Positions 35,357-44,465 of a stretch of 64,000 nucleotides of DNA are shown here, piece by piece. The notes beneath the pieces are model-generated. The model was not told the DNA's origin and did not search any database. It saw nothing but the letters and a program-made list of their open reading frames with translations. Made by a program: the position numbers and the translations under genes. This stretch comes from Parvularcula sp039822105 (GTDB lineage Bacteria > Pseudomonadota > Alphaproteobacteria > Caulobacterales > Parvularculaceae). The DNA lies in contig JBCBMW010000006.1 in the NCBI GenBank assembly GCA_039822105.1, positions 1 to 64,000 of the forward strand, given 5' to 3'. The stretch's first letter is position 1; every line of letters starts with the position of its first letter.

Positions 35357-35977
35357 CTAGTGAGCTGAGCGTCGTCGACGGGCAAGGAACACGCCAGCCA
35401 TCGGCACGAACAGCCATGCCGCGCCTGGAAGCGGAACCTCGGCCAGATCCAACAGCACGTTGTCGATCCGGATCACTTCGTTGTCGCCGTTGCTCGCGTC
35501 GACATTGATGGTGATGCTCGCAAGATTGCTGAGGATATCCTGAAGCTCGGATTCGGAACCGCGCCAGCTCTCGTCGTCAAAGGTCACCTGAACGGTCTGC
35601 CAATCGGCCGTCAGGCTGGTGCTAAAGAAGTCGTCGGTCAGGCTCTGGCCATCGGTGCTGGTGATCGTGACGCTGCCAAAGCTGGCTTGGGTCCCAAGGC
35701 CTGGGCTTTCGTGAAGGACATCGAAGGACAGCGTGTCGCCCAGCGAAATCGGAACGATGTATTGCTCCGGAAGGCGCAGGATCATGTCTTGGTTGTTCAA
35801 GTCCGCGAGCTGCAGATTGCCGCCGGGATTACCATTGGTGGAAATCCGCGTCAGGCTGCCATTGCTCAGGCGAAAGCCCTCCCGCCCGTCGTCGAAGGTT
35901 GCGAGGATCTCAGCCGCTTGGGCCGAGGCGCCGGTGACAAGAAACGCGGCCGTTGCCGCCAAGAGCTGCTTGATCAT
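35357..35977 (-). CDS. VPLPA/PEP-CTERM-like sorting-signal protein
   Basis: This 206-residue exported protein has a signal peptide (MIKQLLAATAAFLVTGASAQA) and a beta-rich, acidic body typical of laminin-G/CBM-like domains: a start of ILATFDDGREGFRLSNG and strands such as DTLSFDVLHES and WQTVQVTFDD. The C-terminus is a sorting signal: VPLPGAAWLFVPMAGVFLA, then RRRR. This VPLP-hydrophobic-Arg layout matches VPLPA-CTERM, which is read by an exosortase. No exosortase is in the window. The ATG at 35977 has GAAGG upstream. Its function is unknown; surface or matrix display is likely from the family. Confidence 0.8.
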   Translation of the reverse strand: MIKQLLAATAAFLVTGASAQAAEILATFDDGREGFRLSNGSLTRISTNGNPGGNLQLADLNNQDMILRLPEQYIVPISLGDTLSFDVLHESPGLGTQASFGSVTITSTDGQSLTDDFFSTSLTADWQTVQVTFDDESWRGSESELQDILSNLASITINVDASNGDNEVIRIDNVLLDLAEVPLPGAAWLFVPMAGVFLARRRRSAH

Positions 35978-36073
35978 GTGACCTTCTATCAACCCATTAG
36001 GGTTAATGAATCACTTCGGAACCATGCTCCGGCGTGGCAGCGTTAATGCCAGAAGCACCGTCTCTCAACGGTT

Positions 36074-36150
36074 TGGTAGGGGCGGAGGGACTCGAACCCC
36101 CAACCTAGCGGTTATGAGCCGCCAGCTCTAACCAATTGAGCTACACCCCC
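36074..36150 (-). tRNA. tRNA with CAU anticodon (Met elongator or Ile2)
   Basis: The minus strand folds into a full cloverleaf of 77 bases including an encoded CCA: acceptor GGGGGTG with CGCCCCT (G-U wobbles at 1-72 and 6-67), D-arm GCTC/GAGC, anticodon stem GGCGG/CCGCT around CTCATAA, and a T-arm GGGGG-TTCGAGT-CCCTC. The CAU anticodon could be elongator tRNA-Met or the lysidine-modified tRNA-Ile2; I cannot decide by eye. A weak hairpin (ACCGT/ACGGT) lies just downstream at 36057-36072. It is an isolated tRNA gene between the CTERM-protein gene and the thiolase. Confidence 0.9.
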
Positions 36151-36293
36151 GCGTTTCCGCGGCTTTTGGCCTGCGAGAAAGCGCGTCCTAGCTATGTCCT
36201 CAGCGCCCCACAACTGTGATGCTGTGCCCTGCTGGTCAGGGCCTCAAGGAGTCTGTATCGGGGTGGGCAAAACCAGCAATGAGGAGAAGTCCC

Positions 36294-37505
36294 ATGACAG
36301 AGGCCTTCATCTACGACGCCGTCCGGACGCCGCGCGGCAAAGGCAAATCCGACGGAAGCTTGCACGAAATCACGCCCGTTCAGCTCGGTGCGCAAGTTCT
36401 CTCGGCCATCCGTGAGCGCAACGAACTCGACACCCGCTATGTTGACGACGTGGTCTTTGGTTGTGTGTCGCCAGTGGGCGAGCAAGGCGCGGACATCGCG
36501 CGGACCTCGATCCTGCAGGCTGACTACGCCCAGACGACGGCTGGTGTGCAGATCAACCGCTTCTGCGCTTCCGCTCTGGAAGCAACCAACATGGCAGCGG
36601 CCAAAGTGATGTCGGGCGAAGCTGACATGGCGATCGGCGGCGGCGTTGAAGCGATGAGCCGTGTACCGATGGGTTCAGACGGCGGCGCCATGATGGTCGA
36701 CCCGGCCGTCAACTTCAAAAACTACATCGTCCCGCAAGGCATCTCGGCTGACCTGATTGCCACGAAGTACGGCATCAGCCGCGACGATGCTGATGCGTAT
36801 GCTGTTGAAAGCCACCGCCGCTCGAAACAGTCCTGGGACGAAGGCCGCTTTGATAACTCGGTCGTGCCGGTGAAAGACGTGATCGGCCTCGATGTTCTGA
36901 GCTACGACGAAACGATCCGTCCAGAAGCCAACATGCAAAGCCTCGGTGCTCTTGGTCCATCGTTCCAGGGCATGGGCGAGATGATGCCTGGCTTTAACAA
37001 GATCGCTCTTCAGAAGTACCCTGAGCTTGAGAAGATCAACCATATCCACACGCCTGGTAACTCGTCGGGTATCGTGGACGGCGCCTCGGGTATCCTGCTG
37101 GGTAACGAGGAAATCGGCAAGAAGTTCGGCCTTAAACCACGGGCACGGATCAAGGCGATGGCTTCGATCGGCAGTGAGCCGACGATCATGCTGACTGGCC
37201 CCGAGTTTGTTGCCAAGAAAGTGCTTGATCGCGCGGGCATGAGCAAAGCCGATATCGATCTTTGGGAACTGAACGAAGCTTTCGCTTCGGTCGTTCTGCG
37301 CTTCATGCAGGCGCTCGACATTGATCACTCCGACATCAACGTCTGCGGCGGCGCGATTGCCATGGGCCACCCGCTCGGCGCGACCGGCGGCATGATCCTC
37401 GGCACCGTGCTCGATGAGCTCGAGCGGACCGGCAAATCGACCGCTCTTGCCACGCTGTGCATCGGCGGCGGCATGGGCACCGCTACGATCATCGAGCGGG
37501 TCTAA
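36294..37505 (+). CDS. fadA: acetyl-CoA C-acyltransferase (thiolase)
   Basis: The 403-residue thiolase catalyses the last step of beta-oxidation. The nucleophilic Cys is in INRFCASALEATNMAA; the catalytic His is in GGAIAMGHPLGATGG and the second Cys in CIGGGMGTA. NEAFAS is also present. GAGGAGAAG precedes the ATG. FadB-type protein follows after one intervening gene, so the three are probably a unit with the terminator at 40767. The gene symbol is by function; an acetoacetyl-CoA thiolase is the other reading. Confidence 0.93.
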   Translation: MTEAFIYDAVRTPRGKGKSDGSLHEITPVQLGAQVLSAIRERNELDTRYVDDVVFGCVSPVGEQGADIARTSILQADYAQTTAGVQINRFCASALEATNMAAAKVMSGEADMAIGGGVEAMSRVPMGSDGGAMMVDPAVNFKNYIVPQGISADLIATKYGISRDDADAYAVESHRRSKQSWDEGRFDNSVVPVKDVIGLDVLSYDETIRPEANMQSLGALGPSFQGMGEMMPGFNKIALQKYPELEKINHIHTPGNSSGIVDGASGILLGNEEIGKKFGLKPRARIKAMASIGSEPTIMLTGPEFVAKKVLDRAGMSKADIDLWELNEAFASVVLRFMQALDIDHSDINVCGGAIAMGHPLGATGGMILGTVLDELERTGKSTALATLCIGGGMGTATIIERV

Positions 37506-37555
37506 GGATTTTGGCCGAGGGCCCATGGTCCTCGGCATCCTAGACGCGAGACACG

Positions 37556-38527
37556 ATGATGAGCAGTGCCAAGATCATAACGGCGAGCGCGGCGGCGATA
37601 GCTGTCTCGTTCGCTTCGTCCTTCGCTCAAGAGATGTGCGATGCTCAGCCCACTTACGCGATTGGCCTTCACGGCGGCGCGTATGAGGAAGGCGAAAACA
37701 TCACTGACGAACACATGGAGTTCATCAAGAACCTGGCGGAGATCGTCAGCTTGGAACTCCGTGAGGGGATCAGTGCTGTTGACGCGGTTGAGGGTGCTGT
37801 CGCGGATCTTGAAGCCTCAGGCTTTTACAATGCTGGACGCGCGTCCATCGTGAACGCCGAAGGCTTTGTCGAAAACGACGCGGCGATCATGTCCGGCAGC
37901 GATCTCAACGCCGGGGCCGTGGGTTCCTTGCTGAACACCAAGTCACCTGTCGGCGCGGCACGCCTGGTGATGGAGAAATCTCGCCACGTCTTTGTGGTGG
38001 GGGATCGGGGTGAGGCATTCGTCCGTGAACTCGGCGCGGAAGAGGCTCCTGAGGGTTGGTTCCTGATGGAAGGCTCTGAACCAGACGAGCACGGAACAGT
38101 CGGTGCCGTTGCGCTCGATCGTTGCGGCAATGTCGCGGCGGCCACCTCAACCGGTGGTTATGATGCGAAGGTGCCAGGCCGGGTGGGCGATGTGCCTGTC
38201 GTCGGCGCGGGGACCTATGCGGATAATCATGGCGCTGCGGTTTCAGCCACCGGACACGGCGAGTGGTTTATCCGGCACGCTGCTGCTCACTCGATCTCGC
38301 TGCTCGCTGAAGGCGGTTTGTCCGTCTCTGAAGCGTCAGAGTCGGTTCTCACGCGCATGGCCAGCAAAGGCGGCCTTGGTGCGGTCATCACTCTTGATAC
38401 GGAGGGCAACTTTGCCGCTCCGCATTCCACCCGCGGCGTCATCCATGCTTTCGCGAGCGACGACACCGCAGCTTATTCGAAAAAGACAAGCGGCGCGCCG
38501 GTGGGCGTGGCCTCAAGACCCCAGTAA
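37556..38527 (+). CDS. isoaspartyl peptidase / L-asparaginase family protein, exported
   Basis: This 323-residue Ntn-hydrolase belongs to the asparaginase-2 (T2) family. A signal peptide (ASAAAIAVSFASSFAQ) suggests periplasmic location. The autoprocessing site and nucleophile Thr are in DEHGTVGAVALDRCGNVAAATSTGG. YNAGRASIVNAEG and a VVGAGTYAD motif are also typical. It sits between the thiolase and the fadB-type gene on the same strand, with gaps of 50 and 11 bases, which is an unexpected place for a peptidase. Substrates are not predictable; family members cleave beta-aspartyl peptides. Confidence 0.88.
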   Translation: MMSSAKIITASAAAIAVSFASSFAQEMCDAQPTYAIGLHGGAYEEGENITDEHMEFIKNLAEIVSLELREGISAVDAVEGAVADLEASGFYNAGRASIVNAEGFVENDAAIMSGSDLNAGAVGSLLNTKSPVGAARLVMEKSRHVFVVGDRGEAFVRELGAEEAPEGWFLMEGSEPDEHGTVGAVALDRCGNVAAATSTGGYDAKVPGRVGDVPVVGAGTYADNHGAAVSATGHGEWFIRHAAAHSISLLAEGGLSVSEASESVLTRMASKGGLGAVITLDTEGNFAAPHSTRGVIHAFASDDTAAYSKKTSGAPVGVASRPQ

Positions 38528-38538
38528 GGGAGAACCCT

Positions 38539-40740
38539 ATGACCTATAAAACTTTCAGCATCGAGATCGATAGCGACGGCATCGCTCTCATGACCATCGA
38601 CCTTCCTGGTCAGTCGATGAACGTCTGGAACCAAGATCTCGTCGACGACTATGAGAAGTTCATCACCGAGGAGTTCTGCGTCAAAGATGAGATGAAAGGT
38701 CTCGTCATCACGTCGGGCAAGGAGTCCGGCTTCCTGGCGGGCGCTGATCTCCGCATGCTCGGCTCGATGCCAGAGGACGCGACCGCGCAAGAAATCTTTG
38801 ATGCGAACTTCCGCCTGCAGAAGGCCGTGCGCATGATGGAGACGGCCGGTCAGGATCCGAAGCTCCTGATGAAAGGCCAAGCGAGTGCGAAGCCAGTCGC
38901 AGCGGCGCTCAACGGTCTGGCCCTCGGCGGCGGTATGGAGCTGGCGCTCGGCTGTCACTACCGCGTCGCGACGGACTCGCCGAAGTTCCAGATGGGCCAA
39001 CCAGAAGTGCAGGTCGGCCTCATCCCCGGCGCCGGCGGCACGCAGCGGACCATGCGTCTCGCAGGTGTTCAGAACGCCGCGCAAATCTGCACCCAAGGTG
39101 CTCCGCTGAAAGCGGACAAGGCGCTCGGTATGGGCCTCATCCATGAGATCGCTCCGCACGCAGAGGTCGTTGAGAAGGCCAAAGCTTGGGTGAAAGCCAA
39201 CCCCAAATCGGTCGCCCCTTGGGACAAAAAGGGCTTCAAGATCCCTGGCGGCGCGGGCGCGATGCACCCGGGTGCAGCGCAGGTCTTCGCCGGCGCATCG
39301 GCCATGGCGCAGGGCGTCACCAACCACAACTTCCCGGCTGTGGAGCGGATCCTCTCATGCCTCTTCGAAGGCTCGATCGTTCCGATCGACACCGGCCTCA
39401 AGCTTGAAAGCAAGTACTTCACCCAGTGCCTGCTTGAGCCGCAAGCCAAGAACATGATCCGTACTCTGTTTGTGAACAAGCAAGCGGCTGAGAAAGGCGC
39501 TGATCGCCCAGAAGGTGTTCCGCCATCGAACCTCAAAACCGTGGGTGTCCTCGGCGCAGGCATGATGGGCGCAGGCATCGCTTACGTCACAGCCAAAGCT
39601 GGCATGAACGTCGTGCTCCTCGACCGTGATGTTGAGAGTGCGGAGAAGGGCAAAGGCTATTCGGTCAAGCTCAACGAGAAAGCTGTTGGTCGCGGCAAGC
39701 TCAGCAAAGAGAAGTCCGATGCGATGCTTGCACGGATCAAAACGACGGCTGACTATGCTGACCTCAAAGAGGTCGACCTGATCATTGAAGCCGTCTTTGA
39801 AAACCCTGACGTGAAGAAGGACGTGACTGAGAAGACCGAAGCGGTCATCCGTGAGGACGTGATCTTCGCTTCCAACACCTCGACCATTCCGATCAAGAAC
39901 CTGGCGAAGAACTTCACGCGGACGGCTGACTTTATCGGCATCCACTTCTTCTCACCGGTCGACAAAATGCCGCTGGTCGAGATCATCACGCCGGAAGGCT
40001 GCGGTGACAAGGCGCTGGCGACAGCCCTCGACTATGTCCAAGCGATCAAGAAGACCCCGATCGTCGTCGGCGACTTCCGCGGCTTCTACTGCAACTCGGT
40101 GGTTGGTCCGTACCTCAACGAAGCGGCGCTGATGGTCAAAGAGGGCATCAACCCGGCGCTCATCGACAATGTGGCTGTCCACATGGGCATGCCTGTTGGC
40201 CCGCTCGCGCTTATGGATGAGACGAGCCAAGAGCTTGGCTGGTCGATTGCTCAGTCGACGATGCAGGAAGAGGGCGACAATTATCAGCCTTCGGGCGTTG
40301 AGCCGCTCCTGGAGCTGTTCGTCGAAAAACTTGGCCGCAAGGGCAAGAAAGTCGGCGCAGGCTTTTATGAGTACCCGGAAGATGGTGGTAAGAAGTTCCT
40401 GTGGCCTGGCCTTTCCGAGCATTTCCCACTTCTCGACGATCAACCGACCGCTGAGGAAGTCAAAGAGCGCCTCACTTACATCCAGCTCGTGGCGGCGGCG
40501 AACATGTATGACAAAGACGTCGTGCATGATCCGCAGTCAGCAGACCTCGGCGCGATCTTCGGCTGGGGCTATGCGCCTTGGACAGGTGGCCCGATGAGCC
40601 ATATCGACACGATTGGTGTGGATGAGTTTGTTCGGACAGCGGAACGTCTTGCGCAGAAGTATGGCGCGAAATTCTCACCTCCGCCAAAGTTCCGTGCACT
40701 GGCTGAGAAGAAGACAGGCGTTTACGCCGACGCTGCGTAA
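38539..40740 (+). CDS. fadB: fatty acid oxidation protein: enoyl-CoA hydratase / 3-hydroxyacyl-CoA dehydrogenase
   Basis: The 733-residue bifunctional enzyme does the hydratase and dehydrogenase steps of beta-oxidation. The crotonase domain (about 1-190) has NGLALGGGMELALG and QPEVQVGLIPGAGGTQR with the two catalytic Glu. The dehydrogenase part has the NAD motif GVLGAGMMGAGIAYVTAKAG (about 335-354), a catalytic His in GIHFFSPVDKMPLVE, and C-terminal HAD_C repeats. GGGAGAA precedes the ATG. The FadA partner is upstream. It ends at a strong terminator. FadJ is an equal naming choice. Confidence 0.95.
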   Translation: MTYKTFSIEIDSDGIALMTIDLPGQSMNVWNQDLVDDYEKFITEEFCVKDEMKGLVITSGKESGFLAGADLRMLGSMPEDATAQEIFDANFRLQKAVRMMETAGQDPKLLMKGQASAKPVAAALNGLALGGGMELALGCHYRVATDSPKFQMGQPEVQVGLIPGAGGTQRTMRLAGVQNAAQICTQGAPLKADKALGMGLIHEIAPHAEVVEKAKAWVKANPKSVAPWDKKGFKIPGGAGAMHPGAAQVFAGASAMAQGVTNHNFPAVERILSCLFEGSIVPIDTGLKLESKYFTQCLLEPQAKNMIRTLFVNKQAAEKGADRPEGVPPSNLKTVGVLGAGMMGAGIAYVTAKAGMNVVLLDRDVESAEKGKGYSVKLNEKAVGRGKLSKEKSDAMLARIKTTADYADLKEVDLIIEAVFENPDVKKDVTEKTEAVIREDVIFASNTSTIPIKNLAKNFTRTADFIGIHFFSPVDKMPLVEIITPEGCGDKALATALDYVQAIKKTPIVVGDFRGFYCNSVVGPYLNEAALMVKEGINPALIDNVAVHMGMPVGPLALMDETSQELGWSIAQSTMQEEGDNYQPSGVEPLLELFVEKLGRKGKKVGAGFYEYPEDGGKKFLWPGLSEHFPLLDDQPTAEEVKERLTYIQLVAAANMYDKDVVHDPQSADLGAIFGWGYAPWTGGPMSHIDTIGVDEFVRTAERLAQKYGAKFSPPPKFRALAEKKTGVYADAA

Positions 40741-40766
40741 GCCGATCGTTTCACTATCAATGATGG

Positions 40767-40801
40767 GAAGGGCGATGGTTAACCATCGCCCTTCTTTTTT
40801 T
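40767..40801 (+). terminator. Rho-independent terminator after fadB
   Basis: A perfect 12-bp stem GAAGGGCGATGG/CCATCGCCCTTC with a TTAA loop is followed by seven or more Ts. It begins 26 bases after the fadB stop and is the clearest terminator in the window. Confidence 0.95.
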
Positions 40802-40845
40802 GGTGCACAAGGCCGGTGCGGCACGGTCCTCGCATCACTTTCCGC

Positions 40846-41241
40846 ATGACCAATGATCCACATGCTCTGATTGACGCCCTTGAGGGCCGTGCGTGGGAGA
40901 TTGCCCATACGGTCCGTCACGAGGTGAAGGCCGCCGCGCCCTATGCCGAAATCGGTCTCGCTTTTGGACGCCCGACCTGGTTTTTGCATGAGCGGGTGAT
41001 CTCGCTCGTCGCGCTTGGGGACCGCTGTAAGCTTTATTTTTGGCAAGGTGCCGCGCTCGAACGCCGGGCAGGGGAGCGCATGAGCGGCGGTGGAAGCGAG
41101 ATCCGTTATGTGGTTCTTGAGTCCATTTTTGACGTGGATGCACGCGTCAAACGGCTGATTGGCGAGGCGTTCCAACTTCAGATCGAAGCCATCGCAGCGG
41201 CTGATCGCGCCGCTCAGCGCAAGGCACCTTTGCACGCATAA
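40846..41241 (+). CDS. DUF1801-like protein
   Basis: The 131-residue protein resembles DUF1801 (YdhG-like): an N-terminal helix, IGLAFGRPTWFLHERVISLVAL, a strand KLYFWQGAAL, then IRYVVLESI with a C-terminal helix. The match is by pattern and moderate. A start at 40846 avoids overlap with the upstream terminator; an in-frame start at 40816 is weaker. It is cytoplasmic, with no known function, and is separated by the terminator from fadB. Confidence 0.65.
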   Translation: MTNDPHALIDALEGRAWEIAHTVRHEVKAAAPYAEIGLAFGRPTWFLHERVISLVALGDRCKLYFWQGAALERRAGERMSGGGSEIRYVVLESIFDVDARVKRLIGEAFQLQIEAIAAADRAAQRKAPLHA

Positions 41242-41312
41242 CCTGCTGTGCGGGCTTGTCTCTGAGAGCGACTGCGCCACTTTCGCATCATCGCTTTTAG
41301 GGACCACCCATC

Positions 41313-41915
41313 ATGAAACACATCCTTCTCGCCAGCGCGGCTGCTTTGTCGCTCGGCTTCGCTTCCGCCTCTGCCCAGGACGTTCCGTCCGGCACCTACG
41401 CCCTCGATCCAACCCACACGACCGTGATCTGGAGCGTCAGCCATGGCGGCTTCTCTTTCTACCGCGGTAGCTTCAGCGACGTTGCGGGCAGCCTCGATTG
41501 GGACGCAGGCGATCCAACCGACAGCGATCTGTCAGTGACGATCGGCGCCGAGAGCGTCATCAGCCCCGCCGCTGTCAGCCACGCTGGTAACGACAACTTC
41601 CAGCAGGATATCGCACGCAGCGCGCTTGGTTCGGCTGACCACCCGCAAATCACGTTCACCTCGAAAAGCCTCAAGCGGATTGGCGATGAGACAGGCGTGA
41701 TCACCGGTGACCTGACCTTCAACGGTCAGACCAATGAGGTCGAAATGGACGTCGAACTCGTTGGTTCGGGTGAGATGATGGGCACGCCGAAGCTTGGCTT
41801 CGCCGGTGAGACTGTCATTGACCGGACGGATTTCGGTTCGGATGCCTGGACCCAATTTGGTATCGGTACGGAGGTCACGATCTCCGTTCAGGCCGAGTTC
41901 GCCAAAACCAACTAA
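41313..41915 (+). CDS. YceI family lipid-binding protein
   Basis: YceI proteins are periplasmic lipocalin-like beta-barrels that bind isoprenoid lipids. The 200-residue product has a signal peptide ending ASAQD, then GTYALDPTHTTVIWSVSHGG, SVTIGAESV, HPQITFTSKSL and GDLTFNGQTNEVEMDVEL, ending in a TEVTISVQAEF strand. All are family-typical. It stands alone, convergent with the helicase gene. Confidence 0.95.
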   Translation: MKHILLASAAALSLGFASASAQDVPSGTYALDPTHTTVIWSVSHGGFSFYRGSFSDVAGSLDWDAGDPTDSDLSVTIGAESVISPAAVSHAGNDNFQQDIARSALGSADHPQITFTSKSLKRIGDETGVITGDLTFNGQTNEVEMDVELVGSGEMMGTPKLGFAGETVIDRTDFGSDAWTQFGIGTEVTISVQAEFAKTN

Positions 41916-41930
41916 CAGCACTTCGGCGCC

Positions 41931-43028
41931 TCACCGAACGATGGTGAGGCGCTCCGCTGCTCGCGTGACGCCGGTGTAGAGCCAGGCCATTTTGTGCTCG
42001 CGAAAGGCAAAGCTCTCGTCGAAGAGCATCACATCATCCCACTGTGAGCCTTGCGCCTTGTGCACGGTCAGGGCGTAGCCGAAGTCGAACTCGTCCGAGT
42101 TCCGCTTTTTCGGCCAAGGGATATCCCCCGCTTCACCGGTAAAGAACTCCGGCAACACAGAGACCCGTGCGGCGCGTCCGCCATCCTCGGGCGTGAGGTC
42201 CATGCGCAGCATCCCGCGGCGCTTGCCCGCCCGCTGTTTTACGGTCCACATGGAGCCGTTGAGCAGGCCCTTGCTCTTGTTGTTCCGAAGGCAGACGAGA
42301 CGTTCGCCGACACACGGCTCGATACCGTCAAAATCGAGCCGCTGACGAAGGCGCTCGTTGTAGCGCCTGCGGGTTCGGTTGGTCCCGACCAGGACCTGGT
42401 CCGCCTCCAAAACTGCATCGGGGTCGACCTCCCGTTTGCTGACCACGACCGCGTCGCCGTAGTCGCCAAAGTTTGGCACCTCGCCGTCGCGGATCTGCAT
42501 GGAGAGGCGGACAATGGCGCTTTCCTCTGCCTGCCGATGAACTTCCGTCAGCATGACGTCGGGCTCGGCTTCTGTGAAGTAGCCGCCGCCCTTCACTGGC
42601 GGCAGCTGCGCGGGATCGCCGAGCACCAGGACGGGCGCGCCAAAGGACAGGAGGTCCCGGCCGAGCTCTTCATCGACCATCGAACACTCATCAATGATGA
42701 TCAGCGCCGCTTCCCCTGCGGGAGCGTCGCGGCGGATAGTGAACATCGGGCTTTCGCCCGGGTCTTCATCCTCCGCCACAGCCGGGCGGTAGATCAGCGA
42801 GTGAATGGTCTGTGCACCCTCGCAGCCTTTTTGCCGCAGCACATGCGCCGCTTTCCCCGTGAACGCGCCAAACACCACCTCGCCATCGACCGCCTGCGCG
42901 ATCTCCTTAGCCAGGGTCGTTTTGCCTGTTCCCGCGAAACCGAAAAGGCGAAAGATCTGGCTGTCGCGATTGTTGAGCCAACGGCTTGCCGCCTTCAGCG
43001 CGTCATCTTGTTGGGGGGACCATTGCAT
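41931..43028 (-). CDS. RecD-like ATP-dependent DNA helicase
   Basis: The 365-residue protein is a compact superfamily 1B helicase of the RecD/Dda type. Walker A is GFAGTGKTTLAKEI, Walker B ALIIIDECSMVD, motif III VLVLGDPAQLPPV and motif VI region ALTVHKAQGSQWDDV with YTGVTRAAERL. It lacks the N-terminal domain of full RecD, which is about 600 residues, so it is a stand-alone helicase rather than a RecBCD subunit. It is convergent with the YceI gene. Confidence 0.9.
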   Translation of the reverse strand: MQWSPQQDDALKAASRWLNNRDSQIFRLFGFAGTGKTTLAKEIAQAVDGEVVFGAFTGKAAHVLRQKGCEGAQTIHSLIYRPAVAEDEDPGESPMFTIRRDAPAGEAALIIIDECSMVDEELGRDLLSFGAPVLVLGDPAQLPPVKGGGYFTEAEPDVMLTEVHRQAEESAIVRLSMQIRDGEVPNFGDYGDAVVVSKREVDPDAVLEADQVLVGTNRTRRRYNERLRQRLDFDGIEPCVGERLVCLRNNKSKGLLNGSMWTVKQRAGKRRGMLRMDLTPEDGGRAARVSVLPEFFTGEAGDIPWPKKRNSDEFDFGYALTVHKAQGSQWDDVMLFDESFAFREHKMAWLYTGVTRAAERLTIVR

Positions 43029-43194
43029 AAAGCTTTGTCGCCCGAGCTGGCCGTGTTGATCAACGGGCAGCAGCGCCGTGAGCTTTCGATTTGTCCCCAG
43101 CTGGCTATAAACAATAGGTTAAGTGATCAGGGATGAAGCTCCTCAGCGTGTCCTTTCAGGGGTTTGGCACGAAGAAGGGAGCGAGGAGACACTT

Positions 43195-43662
43195 ATGATA
43201 ACTGCGCTCATTTCAGCGGCCGCCATGGCCGCTGCTTCACAGACGCCGTCACCGATGGAGGCAGTCGCAGGGGACTGGGTGACAAGCGATGAAAGCGCGA
43301 TCGTGCGTCTTTTTGCGTGTGCGGATCAGCCCGAAGCGCTCTGCGGCCACATGATCTGGATCGAAGATCCCGCCTGGGTCGAGGACCGTTTCTTGGGCGG
43401 AGAGATCATCTCTGATTTTCGGTTTGACGGCGGGGCCTGGCGCAAGGGCCACTTGACCAATCCCGAGGACGGGAACGTCTACCGCGGTTCGATCAGGCTT
43501 GAGGAGGAGGGTAAGCTCAAGCTCAAAGGTTGCGCCTTGCGGATCCTTTGCAAAAGCGAGACATGGAGCCGCCTTCAGTCTTTGCGCGACCTCGGCGCCT
43601 CCCCGGACGAACTGGTTATGGACCGGTTGCCGAGCACCAGCCGGGCGTTGTCGGTGCGCTGA
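43195..43662 (+). CDS. DUF2147 family exported protein
   Basis: The 155-residue product has a short signal peptide (MITALISAAAMAAAS) and the DUF2147 core: VAGDWVTSDESAIVRLFAC, ALCGHMIWIED, EIISDFRFDGG, then GNVYRGSIRLEEEGKLKLKGC and a Cys pair CALRILC. The family is periplasmic and of unknown function. GAGGAGA precedes the ATG at 43195; an open frame upstream to 43123 is not conserved. It ends directly against the convergent xthA stop. Confidence 0.85.
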   Translation: MITALISAAAMAAASQTPSPMEAVAGDWVTSDESAIVRLFACADQPEALCGHMIWIEDPAWVEDRFLGGEIISDFRFDGGAWRKGHLTNPEDGNVYRGSIRLEEEGKLKLKGCALRILCKSETWSRLQSLRDLGASPDELVMDRLPSTSRALSVR

Positions 43663-44460
43663 TCACGCAGCAAGCACAGCCCAGACAGGCACGTGGTCGG
43701 AGGGTTTCACCTCGCCATTGCCTTGCTCCGGGTCGCGCACATCCACATCGACGCAGGCTTCTTCAAGCCGGTCTGCGGCCTCCGGCGATATCAAGATGTG
43801 ATCGATGCAAAGCCCGTGGTTCTTCTTCCACGCTCCGCCCTGATAATCCCAGAACGTATAATAGGGCTCATCGAGAAGCGACGGGACAGCGCTTGTAAGC
43901 CCCAGGCCTAGCATCCGGCGCAAGGCAGCCCGGCTTTCGGGCCGGAACAGGGCGTCGTCTTTCCATCCGACCGGGTCGTAAACACCGCTCGCGTCGGGAA
44001 TGATATTGTAGTCCCCAGCCACGATGAAGGGCTCTTCGAGCGCAAGCCGCTCGGCCATGTGGGCCGTTAGTGCTTCCATGAACGCCTGCTTGTACTCGTA
44101 TTTGGGACCCGGCGAGGGGTTCCCATTGGGCATATAAAGGCCGCCCACACGGACGGGCTCGCCATCCTCCGGTGTCACCAGGGCCTCAATATAGCGCGCT
44201 TGCTCGTCCTCGAAGCCTGGGATGCCCCGCACGACGTCATCCACCGGATGCTTCGAAAGCAGCGCCACGCCGTTATAGGTCTTTTGTCCGTGAACCTCGA
44301 CATTGTAGCCGCGCTCTTCAAACACGCCGGCCGGAAAGGCGCTGTCGATGCATTTGATTTCTTGAAGGACGCAGACATCCGGCTGCGCCGCATCGAACCA
44401 ATCCAAAATGCGCGGTAACCGCGCCTTGATCGAGTTCACGTTCCATGTGGCGAGTTTCAT
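43663..44460 (-). CDS. xthA: exodeoxyribonuclease III
   Basis: This 265-residue AP endonuclease/3'-5' exonuclease acts in base-excision repair. It begins MKLATWNVNSIKARLPRILDWF with the metal-binding Asn, then CVLQEIKC, YNGVALLSKHPV, YMPNGNPSPG, GDYNIIPD, and SDHVPVWAVL at the end with the catalytic Asp-His. The ATG at 44460 is family-like; the open frame goes upstream into the MAPEG end. It lies 5 bases downstream of the MAPEG gene and is likely co-transcribed with it and erpA. Confidence 0.95.
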   Translation of the reverse strand: MKLATWNVNSIKARLPRILDWFDAAQPDVCVLQEIKCIDSAFPAGVFEERGYNVEVHGQKTYNGVALLSKHPVDDVVRGIPGFEDEQARYIEALVTPEDGEPVRVGGLYMPNGNPSPGPKYEYKQAFMEALTAHMAERLALEEPFIVAGDYNIIPDASGVYDPVGWKDDALFRPESRAALRRMLGLGLTSAVPSLLDEPYYTFWDYQGGAWKKNHGLCIDHILISPEAADRLEEACVDVDVRDPEQGNGEVKPSDHVPVWAVLAA

Positions 44461-44465
44461 GGCGT

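Noticed and set aside
36226..36242. Short hairpin GCCCTG/CAGGGC upstream of the thiolase
   Set aside because: Only 6 bp with a 5-base loop and no T-run or known leader consensus; likely chance.
36675..37538. Minus-strand open frame of 287 codons over the thiolase
   Set aside because: The sense strand encodes all thiolase catalytic motifs; the antisense product has no domain.
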